From Kiritimatiellia bacterium (lineage in GTDB: Bacteria; Verrucomicrobiota; Kiritimatiellia; RFP12; UBA1067): a stretch of 5,498 nt of DNA. Below, piece by piece: positions 1-5,477 of the stretch. Numbering within the stretch: position 1 is the stretch's first letter; every line of letters starts with the position of its first letter. Made by a program: the position numbers and the translations under genes. A model generated the notes under the pieces. It did no database searches. It saw only the letters and a program-made list of their open reading frames with translations, and was not told where the DNA came from. The stretch spans positions 1 through 5,498 of the forward strand of contig JAFUDL010000105.1 of the NCBI GenBank assembly GCA_017459225.1, given 5' to 3'.

Positions 1-1
1 G

Positions 2-298
2 CCGAAGCTGACGGACGATCCAGGTGACCTAGTGTGGGTGCAGGTGGATGTGCTTGACGCAAAGGGAGTACGTAATCCCCTTGCGATGAACCGCGTGAAC
101 TTCAAGCTGGATGGCCCCGGCAAGATACTCGGCGTTGGCAACGGGAATCCGCACGAGTTCGAGGCCTTTACCGAGACGGCCTCTCATCCGCTCTTCTTCG
201 GCAAGGCCATGGCGGTGATTCGCCGCGACGGCCCGGGCGAACTCACGCTGACAGTTTCCGCAGATGGCCTTGCCTCTGCCCGCGCCGTGCTGCGCTGA
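2..298 (+). CDS. C-terminal end of a GH2-family glycoside hydrolase (beta-galactosidase-like), 5' partial
   Basis: The frame is open from base 2 to a TGA at 296-298, so this is the last 98 codons of a longer gene. A GTG at 32 is only an internal Val codon. The visible pattern is a beta-sandwich domain: V-x-V-D-V-x-D-A-x-G, then F-K-L-D-G-P-G-K-I-L-G-V-G-N-G-N-P, then a final strand pair ending A-R-A-V-L-R. The G-x-G-x-I-x-G-V-G-N-G signature preceded by 'valine-rich strand, D-x-x-G' is typical of the C-terminal Ig-like domain of GH2 beta-galactosidases, which supports the catalytic barrel rather than performing catalysis. The catalytic domain lies outside the window, so substrate and exact family rest on this accessory domain only; another glycosidase or an adhesin with the same Ig fold is possible. 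The phosphoesterase gene follows after 24 nt, so the two may be co-transcribed. Confidence 0.75.
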   Translation, partial: PKLTDDPGDLVWVQVDVLDAKGVRNPLAMNRVNFKLDGPGKILGVGNGNPHEFEAFTETASHPLFFGKAMAVIRRDGPGELTLTVSADGLASARAVLR

Positions 299-322
299 AA
301 GGAAAATGCGATTGGAGACGAA

Positions 323-1753
323 ATGAGAGCTGACTGCAAGATCACAAGAGGCGGATTCTTAAAGGCGATGGGCGCGATGGGTGCCGCGGCGGCTTTTCCG
401 CGCGCCTTCGCAAATGCGTCCGGTGCGGGGGCGCCTGGCGCTCGACTGAAGTTCGGCGTGCTGAGCGACGTGCATCTGAAGAATCCCGGAGACGAGGCGA
501 CCTTCCTGAAGGCGCTTGAGTATTTCAGGGACAACGGCGCTGACGGCGTGTTGATTGCCGGCGACATTGCGGACACCGGAAGGGCGGCCGAGCTGAAGAT
601 CTGCGCCGACAGCTGGTACAGGATATTCCCCGGCGGCAAGGCCCCGGATGGACGCCCCGTCGTGCAGCTGTTCGTCTACGGCAACCACGACATGGACGGC
701 TGGCGCTGGAAGCCCAACGCCGAACGCTACAGGGCCAATCCCGAGCTGCAGAAGACCGACGCCCTCGGATTCGAGAACAATCGCGCCCGCGTGTGGGAGG
801 AGCTGTTCCACGAGAAGTACGAGCCAATCTGGATGAAGCGCGTGAAGGGCTTCACGTTCATCGGCGCACACTGGGGCGACATACGCATCGAGGAGTTCAT
901 GAAGGCACACGGCAAGGAGATAGTTCCCTCGCTGCCGTTCTTCTACACGCAGCATGCGCATCCGAAGAACACCTGCTTCGGCTCGTGGGCGTGGGGACAC
1001 GACGACGGACGCTCCACGCGCGCCCTCAGTCCGTTCCCAAACGCCGTCGCCTTTTCGGGCCACAGCCACTACACGCTCACCGACGAGCGCACTGTGTGGC
1101 AGGGCGCGTTCACCTCCATCAACACTTCGTCGCTCAAATACTCCTCCACCGACTACGCCCTTCGCGAGAACATGCCGGGCAACGGCTATGGCTACAAGGG
1201 CGAAGGGCGCAGGCACCTGATGCCCAACGTCCCAACGTCCAACGGACGCCAGGGGATGCTCGTGTCGGTTTTTGCGGATCATATCGCGATAGAACGCCGC
1301 GAGTTCGTGACGGGGCGTTCCCTCGGCGACGACTGGGTGCTGCCTCTGCCGTGCGCCGAGTCCAAGCCGTTCGCGTACGCCGCGCACGCCAGGAGACGCA
1401 CCGCTCCGGAATTTGTCGATGGCGCAGTGCCGAAGGTGACTGAGACGAAGGACGCGAAGAAGGGCCGGCTCTTAGAGATTACTTTCCCGGCCGCGCAGAC
1501 GCGCGGGAAGTGCCGCGTGTTCGAGTACGAGGTGACTGCCGTTCTCATTGAAGACGACGTGGATCTTGTGCAGCTGCAGCGGCGCGTGTTCGCGCAAGAC
1601 TTCCATATGCCCGAGGCGAAGGACGGCGCGCCGGGCCGCTGCATGATCGCGGCTGCGGATCTGCCGATGAAGGGACGCTACCGCTTCGAAGTGAGGCCGA
1701 TTGAGTGCTTCGGGCTGAAGGGGCGCGCAATAAGCGCCGAATTCGCCGTGTAG
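323..1753 (+). CDS. Exported calcineurin-like metallophosphoesterase with C-terminal beta-rich domain
   Basis: A 476-residue protein of the calcineurin-like superfamily: di-metal enzymes that hydrolyse phosphomono- or diesters. Metal-ligand motifs appear in the expected order: S-D-V-H (D49, H51), G-D-I-A-D (D81), G-N-H-D (120-123), a lone His in G-A-H-W-G (H183), and G-H-S-H (246-249; H247, H249). All ligands are present, so it should be active. The N-terminus looks like a Tat signal, T-R-G-G-F-L-K followed by an Ala/Gly-rich hydrophobic stretch to about residue 32, but the second Arg of the pair is Gly10. Residues about 358-476 form a separate beta-rich region, probably an Ig/FN3-like domain. 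The ATG at 323 has GGAG at 314-317, 5 nt upstream. It follows the GH2 gene by 24 nt, which suggests release of phosphate or processing of a phosphorylated glycan in the periplasm; the substrate is not deducible. The start and superfamily are secure; the role is inference. Confidence 0.9.
   Translation: MRADCKITRGGFLKAMGAMGAAAAFPRAFANASGAGAPGARLKFGVLSDVHLKNPGDEATFLKALEYFRDNGADGVLIAGDIADTGRAAELKICADSWYRIFPGGKAPDGRPVVQLFVYGNHDMDGWRWKPNAERYRANPELQKTDALGFENNRARVWEELFHEKYEPIWMKRVKGFTFIGAHWGDIRIEEFMKAHGKEIVPSLPFFYTQHAHPKNTCFGSWAWGHDDGRSTRALSPFPNAVAFSGHSHYTLTDERTVWQGAFTSINTSSLKYSSTDYALRENMPGNGYGYKGEGRRHLMPNVPTSNGRQGMLVSVFADHIAIERREFVTGRSLGDDWVLPLPCAESKPFAYAAHARRRTAPEFVDGAVPKVTETKDAKKGRLLEITFPAAQTRGKCRVFEYEVTAVLIEDDVDLVQLQRRVFAQDFHMPEAKDGAPGRCMIAAADLPMKGRYRFEVRPIECFGLKGRAISAEFAV
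1223..1244 (+). repeat. Short 8-bp tandem repeat inside the phosphoesterase gene
   Basis: CCCAACGT occurs twice head-to-tail (1223-1230, 1231-1238) and is followed by a partial third copy, CCAACG (1239-1244). It encodes the loop around P-N-V-P-T-S-N-G between the G-H-S-H motif and the C-terminal domain. Because 8 is not a multiple of 3, slippage by one unit would shift the frame. With only two full copies the instability is probably low. Confidence 0.6.
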
Positions 1754-1775
1754 GCGCGCGACATCGGCAAAGATT

Positions 1776-1784
1776 TGCTATAAT
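1776..1784 (+). promoter_or_regulatory. Extended -10 promoter of the channel operon, predicted leaderless transcript
   Basis: A perfect TATAAT lies at 1779-1784, preceded by TG at 1776-1777 with one intervening base, giving the extended -10 form TGnTATAAT. No -35-like hexamer is visible at 17-nt spacing (about 1756-1761 is GC-rich), as expected when the extended element substitutes for it. Placing the last T at -7 puts transcription start at 1791 or 1792, which is the ATG itself. No Shine-Dalgarno sequence precedes that ATG. The preceding gene ends at 1753 with no hairpin terminator between, so read-through may add to expression. Confidence 0.75.
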
Positions 1785-1791
1785 ATCGTGC

Positions 1792-2670
1792 ATGAGAACT
1801 AAGACACTTCTCGTTGCGTGCGCGGCCGCGACTGCGTTCTGCGCGCTTGCGTTCGTCAACAACGTGGCGGCGATCGTCCAGTGGTGGACGGCGTTTCTCG
1901 CCTCGGGCGGCGATTCGTCGTCCGTTGCCGCCAAGATGCCGGGGTTCATACCCTGGCTCGCGTGGTCTGCGGTCGACTACTCCGCCGTGACAACGTTCAT
2001 TCCAACTCTCGGCTTCCTTTGCATGACAGTGGCGCTCGCCCGCATGGCGGCGGGGCGCAGGATGCGCGCGGGCGACTTCCCGTTCTTCAAGGGCTCCGAC
2101 CAGCTCAACGTGGCGCTGGGCCTATTCGGCACGCTGTGGGGCATCATCGTGATCGGCTACTTCAGGCTCGACACCGTGTCGATGGCGGATCTGATGCAGT
2201 GCCTGCACACCGCGCTCTTCTCCACGCTCATGGCGGTGGTCTGGGTGTTTCTGGTGGATCGTCCGCTCGTCAGGCCGTTCTTCACGCGTCTCCTCGAGAA
2301 GTCCGGCCTTGCGGAGACCGACGAAGGAGACCTCGCCGGCGCGGTGGATCGTCTTGTGGAGCGGCTTGGCGCGGCGTCTGACGCGTTCGACCGCCGCCAG
2401 GCGGAGTACGAGGCGGCGTTCACGAAGCGGCAGAAGGAGTTCGAGGAGACTTCCGCCCGCCGCCATGCGGAATTCGACGAGTCGCTCAGCCGTCGCCTTG
2501 CGGAGTTCGAGGCGGAGTTCGAGAGGCGCCATGTGGCGTACGAGCGCGACTTCGACGCGCGGCAGAAGGAATACGTGGAGTTCTTCCGCCGCCGCATCGA
2601 AGAACTGGAGCGCCGCGCGGAGAACGCGGAGTCGAAGCTGAAGAAGGTCGCCGAGGCGGTGATAGGATGA
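1792..2670 (+). CDS. MotA/TolQ/ExbB-family channel subunit with hendecad coiled-coil tail (ZorA-like topology)
   Basis: A 292-residue membrane protein. Hydrophobic segments lie at about 5-22, 68-87, 104-124 and 139-157. The Arg-rich loop 84-94 and the whole C-tail fit a cytoplasmic location. TM3 carries G-L-F-G-T-L-W-G-I-I (110-119), nearly the ExbB signature, and TM4 carries A-L-F-S-T-L (141-146), so the pore threonines of ExbB correspond to T114 and T145. The ExbB pore Glu position aligns with T140, by eye. Four TMs followed by a C-terminal cytoplasmic tail resemble ZorA of Zorya or MotA more than three-TM ExbB. The tail has a linker (165-200) and then seven 11-residue repeats (201-277). 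The ATG at 1792 is chosen over an in-frame ATG at 1705 because a perfect -10 box sits just upstream and the extra 29 residues would be an Arg-rich overlap with the phosphoesterase. It overlaps the next gene by ATGA. It probably forms a pentameric ion channel with the downstream single-TM protein. Confidence 0.85.
   Translation: MRTKTLLVACAAATAFCALAFVNNVAAIVQWWTAFLASGGDSSSVAAKMPGFIPWLAWSAVDYSAVTTFIPTLGFLCMTVALARMAAGRRMRAGDFPFFKGSDQLNVALGLFGTLWGIIVIGYFRLDTVSMADLMQCLHTALFSTLMAVVWVFLVDRPLVRPFFTRLLEKSGLAETDEGDLAGAVDRLVERLGAASDAFDRRQAEYEAAFTKRQKEFEETSARRHAEFDESLSRRLAEFEAEFERRHVAYERDFDARQKEYVEFFRRRIEELERRAENAESKLKKVAEAVIG
2392..2622 (+). repeat. Seven 33-bp units encoding 11-residue (hendecad) coiled-coil repeats
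   Basis: Residues 201-277 of the channel subunit divide without gaps into seven 11-mers. Each starts with R-R or a close variant (K-R, A-R) and has an aromatic or Leu at position 6: Y206, F217, F228, F239, Y250, Y261, L272. Core positions 3, 6 and 10 give 3-4-4 spacing, the signature of hendecad, weakly right-handed coiled coils. Several units remain similar in DNA, for example those at 2392, 2458 and 2491, which share CG(C/T)CGCC followed by (A/C)(G/T)GCGGA. This points to growth by in-frame duplication. Unit number may therefore differ between strains and set tail length. Confidence 0.85.
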
Positions 2671-3368
2671 CGGACTCCGATAGACGGGCATTGAGCAGGC
2701 TCGCGGGCGCAGAGACGTCGTCAGACCGCGCCACCACGGACGACCTTCAGGGCCTCCTCCTCCAGGTCGTGTTCGCTCTTCTCATGGTGTTCATGATCGC
2801 CTATTTCATCTTCGTGGACGCGTCGAAGAAGAAGCAGGCCGAGCAGGTGATGGAGCTGAACCGTCAGAAGCTGGTGCTTGCCATCGAGAAGGTGACCGAG
2901 GAGCATCGCGTGAAGTATGGGCTCAACGCGCTGATGACGCAGGGCACTGACGGACGCCGCACGTTCGACGCCGACGAACATGTGAAGGGCGGAAGGATCG
3001 ACCTCGCGCCTGCCGCAAAGGCCGCGTTCTCGTCGGGCTCGGCGGCCGCGTTCAGGGACTACTCGAACGTTCCCGCGCTGGCGGCAGAATGGAAGAGCGG
3101 CGTTCTAGCGGAGGCGAAGCTGACCGACGGGGATCTCTCCGCGGACGAGAGCAGGTGGCTTGAGGGAGAAGTGTCGCGAGCAGTGGAGGAAGTGAGGCTG
3201 GACGCGCGCGGAGTGCAGCGCGCGCTCGCCGCGCGGCTGCAGCGGCAGTGGATCGAGAATCCGTCCGCGCTGGGCGGCATATCCGATCCCGGCGAGCTCG
3301 CCGACGCATTGAGATCAAAATCGCTGAAGCTCGTATCAGAGGCGACGGGCGCGGAGGTGATGCCATGA
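2667..3368 (+). CDS. Single-TM partner of the channel subunit (MotB/ExbD/ZorB position), unrecognised C-terminal region
   Basis: A 233-residue protein with one strong hydrophobic segment at about 29-50 preceded by D25-D26-L-Q-G-L, then K54-K56 and a probable coiled coil to about 84. The rest (85-233) is charged and mostly helical, with W142, W164 and W195. It starts by ATGA overlap with the MotA-like gene, and MotA/ExbB/ZorA proteins are typically encoded beside a single-TM MotB/ExbD/ZorB stator partner. Asp before a TM followed by L-x-x-G-L resembles the MotB/ZorB ion-carrying Asp region, making D26 the candidate; in an ExbD-style alignment the Asp position would instead be Q33. I see no OmpA-like peptidoglycan-binding motif, so it is not a standard MotB or ZorB. 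The KKK after the TM conflicts mildly with a periplasmic C-terminus under the positive-inside rule, leaving topology open. Role as partner is inferred from order and TM pattern; the family is not recognised. Confidence 0.7.
   Translation: MTDSDRRALSRLAGAETSSDRATTDDLQGLLLQVVFALLMVFMIAYFIFVDASKKKQAEQVMELNRQKLVLAIEKVTEEHRVKYGLNALMTQGTDGRRTFDADEHVKGGRIDLAPAAKAAFSSGSAAAFRDYSNVPALAAEWKSGVLAEAKLTDGDLSADESRWLEGEVSRAVEEVRLDARGVQRALAARLQRQWIENPSALGGISDPGELADALRSKSLKLVSEATGAEVMP
3353..3357 (+). promoter_or_regulatory. Strong Shine-Dalgarno that sets the start of the 631-aa gene
   Basis: GGAGG (continuing as GGAGGTGA to 3360) lies inside the end of the single-TM gene, 7 nt before the ATG at 3365, near-optimal spacing. 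This supports 3365, which also forms an ATGA overlap with the upstream stop, over the in-frame ATG at 3248 and over the adjacent ATG at 3368 (10-nt spacing). Confidence 0.8.
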
Positions 3369-5260
3369 TGACGTGTGCCATATTGCTTGCCGCGGCGCTT
3401 TCGTCGGGCAACGCGGAGTTCGACGCCGTGGCGCGCGAAGGAGCGCGCGCGATTGCGCTCAGGCGGGCTGCAGAGGAGATCGTGGAGAAAGGTCCGCCGG
3501 CAGGTGCGCTTGAGAGGGCGATGCTTGCGGATCCGGGAAGGTTCCAGAATGCGCCCGCCGCGCAGACGCTGTGCAGGGAGATATTCGAACGCGAGGCCAG
3601 GGCTGCCTTTGCCGCGAAGGCGAAGGCCATAGACGAGCGGCTAGGGATTAGGCCTGGGCAGGGTGATTCTTCTGCGCAGAGTGGCAGAGACGCAGAAGGG
3701 GGTGTACTTTTGCGCCTCAACGTTAAAGATGTCGAAGAGAGGCATTACGCGAAATCGTTTGAGAGCGAGAGACGCTCCGCGGTGGAGAAGCAGGCGAAGG
3801 GACTCGTCACGTCAACGCGTCCAGCCGAGCGCGACTTCGACTCCATGGACGACGTCAGGATCCGCGCGATGATGGTCGAGAGGATACTCAAGGAGCAGAA
3901 GACGCCCGTCTTCGAGGAGAACAGGCAGTTCGTGAGCGAGAGGATGGTGGATCCCGTCATCGCCGACGCGCGCCGCGAACAGAAGCGCCAGGCGGAGTAT
4001 CTGATGCGCGCCAGGTGCGAGGCGTATGCGCCGTCCGCCCTGAGGCGCGACCTTCGCGCGCGGCTAGAGGACAACGTCAACGACCGCCGCGCGAAGGCGT
4101 CCGATCCTGCGAAGGAATGGGGAGTCTTCGAGGGCACGTTCGCGCGCTCGGTGGATGCGGCAGTGGAACGCCGCGCGCTTGGAAGGGTGGAGCGGCGGAT
4201 CGACGCATACGAGACGAAGGTCGACGTGGACTCCGTTGTCAAGACGATTGCGGAGAATCCGTCGGCGCATGTGAAGTCCGGCGCGAGCGAGGCGCTTTTC
4301 CGCGCGAAATACTCGGCGGAGATTCTCTCGGGCGCGCTGGCGGCGGCAAGCGCCGAGGCACCCGCGCAGGAGCGCGAGGAGTTCCGCGCCTATGTGGAGA
4401 AGCATGCTGACGCCGCGCAGATAAAGAAGTCCGTGGAGCAGCGGCTGCAGAAGGACGTGCTGCCGAAGTGGCGCAGGGCGCGCGCGGAGGCCGCAGTTCG
4501 CCAGACCGCCGAGACGTGGCCCGCTCTTGAAGACGGCACCTGGCATCCAGACCCCGAGCTTGCGGACGAGACCGCCGCGCGCAGCGACTACAAGGCTGCG
4601 GTGCGCAACTGGAGGCGCGAGAAGGGCATGGAGCCGCTCGCAGGCGCCGCGAAGGGGAAGCCCGTTCTCGAAGAGGCCGCAAGGCGCGCGGACGACAAGG
4701 TGGCCGCTGCGTTCGACGTTGCGCGCGCCGCGATCGCCGCGCAGAACGCCATAGTCGAGCGATGCCACAAGACGGTGCTAGAGGAGTCGCGCAAGCGCAA
4801 GGACGCGTTCTGGACGCGTTCGCCGGACCTCAAGGCCGTAGTCGCGCTTCTGACGCGCGCCACGGAGAACGAGTGGGAATGGACGCGGCTCTCCACGCTG
4901 TGGCCGAACGAGGCGGACAGGCCCGCCAACGCCGCCGATCAGCACAGGGAGCTGTTCCCCAGCGTGAAGCGCAAGATAGAGCTTCTCGCAAAGGTCATCC
5001 TTGAGGAGATGAACAAGCCTGAGGAGGAGCAGGCGAAAGGCGCGGAGAAGAAGCCCGACGAGTCCCCCGACGAGCAGGACGATCCGCAGGACGTTATATC
5101 GATCTCCGTCGAGCGCAAGGGCGGCAGGATCGCGGTTGAGCTGAAGCGCGGCGACAAGACGATCGAGCGCGCCGAGGCGTCGTCCCGCAGAGGCGAGTTC
5201 GAGGGCGCCATGCGCAAGATCACCGATGCGCTTTCCGACTACCTCAAGCTCCCGAAATGA
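3365..5260 (+). CDS. Large charged helical protein of unknown family, third gene of the channel operon, possibly secreted
   Basis: 631 residues; no family recognised. The N-terminus (1-17: M-M-T-C-A-I-L-L-A-A-A-L-S-S-G-N-A) is hydrophobic and could be a short signal peptide cleaved after A17, but it lacks the usual positive n-region. Residues 18-93 and about 114-545 are rich in Glu, Lys, Arg and Ala and look almost wholly helical, suggesting a long or superhelical scaffold. A Gly/Ser-rich linker (94-113) separates the two helical parts. W385, W393, W417, W483, W504, W506 and W513 cluster toward the C-terminal half. An acidic, Pro-containing linker (about 551-576) leads to a compact end module (577-631) with two predicted beta-strands and a helix. 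It overlaps the single-TM gene by ATGA, so the three products are probably made together and interact; a periplasmic partner or effector of the channel is the simplest guess. The cytoplasm cannot be excluded. Confidence 0.8.
   Translation: MMTCAILLAAALSSGNAEFDAVAREGARAIALRRAAEEIVEKGPPAGALERAMLADPGRFQNAPAAQTLCREIFEREARAAFAAKAKAIDERLGIRPGQGDSSAQSGRDAEGGVLLRLNVKDVEERHYAKSFESERRSAVEKQAKGLVTSTRPAERDFDSMDDVRIRAMMVERILKEQKTPVFEENRQFVSERMVDPVIADARREQKRQAEYLMRARCEAYAPSALRRDLRARLEDNVNDRRAKASDPAKEWGVFEGTFARSVDAAVERRALGRVERRIDAYETKVDVDSVVKTIAENPSAHVKSGASEALFRAKYSAEILSGALAAASAEAPAQEREEFRAYVEKHADAAQIKKSVEQRLQKDVLPKWRRARAEAAVRQTAETWPALEDGTWHPDPELADETAARSDYKAAVRNWRREKGMEPLAGAAKGKPVLEEAARRADDKVAAAFDVARAAIAAQNAIVERCHKTVLEESRKRKDAFWTRSPDLKAVVALLTRATENEWEWTRLSTLWPNEADRPANAADQHRELFPSVKRKIELLAKVILEEMNKPEEEQAKGAEKKPDESPDEQDDPQDVISISVERKGGRIAVELKRGDKTIERAEASSRRGEFEGAMRKITDALSDYLKLPK
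3669..3698. repeat. 8-bp inverted repeat within the Gly/Ser linker of the 631-aa gene
   Basis: CTTCTGCG (3669-3676) is the exact reverse complement of CGCAGAAG (3691-3698), with a 14-nt loop. It falls in the part encoding the low-complexity linker (residues about 102-112), where composition is less codon-biased than in flanking helical parts. It could be a mark of a small inserted element or an mRNA hairpin, or chance. Confidence 0.4.
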
Positions 5261-5285
5261 AATTCATGTTTCATGTTGCAGGGAG

Positions 5286-5314
5286 TTGCTTCTGCGGGTG
5301 GGTTATGTTATAAT
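5286..5314 (+). promoter_or_regulatory. Extended -10 promoter after the channel operon
   Basis: TATAAT at 5309-5314 is preceded by TG at 5306-5307 (TGnTATAAT). TTGCTT at 5286-5291 lies 17 nt upstream and shares only the TTG with the -35 consensus. Predicted transcription start is about 5321, giving a leader of about 22 nt to the ATG at 5343. It is the same extended -10 type as at 1776-1784, but not leaderless. It marks the start of a new transcription unit downstream of the operon. Confidence 0.65.
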
Positions 5315-5332
5315 CATAATACTTTTCAAGGC

Positions 5333-5356
5333 TTTTTAGGACATGCCTACTAAAAA
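5333..5356 (+). promoter_or_regulatory. Weak AT-rich inverted repeat enclosing a start codon
   Basis: TTTTTAG (5333-5339) pairs with CTAAAAA (5350-5356), leaving a 10-nt loop that contains the ATG at 5343. The only SD-like bases (AGGA, 5338-5341) are partly in the stem and just 1 nt from the ATG. The hairpin could present or hide the start codon. The stem is all A/T except one pair, so stability is low. Confidence 0.3.
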
Positions 5357-5477
5357 ATCAATGCAATACACATGGCAGAATTGGAAAACCGCGGCGACAG
5401 TTGCGGGATGTTTGTGTTTTTGCGTGAATTTTGAATGTTTTGCCAAGTTTGAGGGGGGGGTTGGAGTTTCATCATAG
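5343..5477 (+). CDS. Short reading frame encoding a signal-peptide-like N-terminus, probably the 5' end of an exported protein gene
   Basis: As read, 44 codons ending in TAG at 5475-5477. The product has a basic start (K4, K5, K15), a hydrophobic Cys-rich core (about 17-30: A-A-T-V-A-G-C-L-C-F-C-V-N-F) and a plausible signal-peptidase site after C-F-A (residues 32-34), so it looks like a signal peptide with ten residues attached. It is preceded by a good extended -10 promoter. The Shine-Dalgarno is poor; ATG at 5361 is an alternative start. The mature part begins at an eight-G run (5453-5460); losing one G would keep the frame open to the window end. It is AT-richer than the genes before it. 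It may be a phase-off or mis-sequenced exported protein, a genuine small peptide, or not a gene. Confidence 0.4.
   Translation: MPTKKSMQYTWQNWKTAATVAGCLCFCVNFECFAKFEGGVGVSS
5453..5460 (+). repeat. G8 homopolymer, possible slippage site
   Basis: Eight consecutive G lie just after the signal-peptide-like segment of the short reading frame. At eight G the frame stops at 5475-5477; at seven G it is open through 5498; at nine G it stops about 30 bases further on. Poly-G tracts near the 5' end of surface-protein genes are classic phase-variation sites in some bacteria, but also a common place for sequencing or assembly errors. Confidence 0.6.

Noticed and set aside
359..1387. 342-codon open frame on the minus strand opposite the phosphoesterase gene
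   Set aside because: It mirrors a gene with a complete set of metal-binding motifs; the open frame arises from GC-rich codon bias and its product shows no recognisable motif.
1705..1791. Longer N-terminus for the channel subunit from the ATG at 1705
   Set aside because: The extra 29 residues are Arg-rich and overlap the phosphoesterase gene, and a perfect -10 box lies just before the ATG at 1792.
2392..2622. CRISPR or intergenic satellite repeat because of the 33-bp period
   Set aside because: The units are contiguous without spacers, stay in frame and encode a regular coiled coil.
3248..3364. Longer N-terminus for the 631-aa protein from the ATG at 3248
   Set aside because: It would overlap the single-TM gene by 120 nt with an Arg-rich extension that buries the hydrophobic start. 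The ATG at 3365 has a strong Shine-Dalgarno and an ATGA overlap.
1792..3368. Calling the first two operon genes a Zorya zorA/zorB pair
   Set aside because: The tail is much shorter than typical ZorA, the partner has no visible OmpA-like domain, and no ZorC, ZorD or ZorE gene is in the window. Only the general motor topology is shared.
5257..5274. 6-bp stem (ATGAAA / TTTCAT) at the end of the operon as a terminator
   Set aside because: The stem is short and AT-rich, overlaps the stop codon and has no following T-run, so it does not qualify as an intrinsic terminator.
5346..5475. Short minus-strand frame starting near 5475 with a perfect AGGAGG (complement of 5478-5483)
   Set aside because: The Shine-Dalgarno is good, but the roughly 40-codon product has no domain, signal or membrane pattern, includes translated poly-C as prolines, and overlaps the better supported + strand frame. 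No minus-strand promoter was seen.
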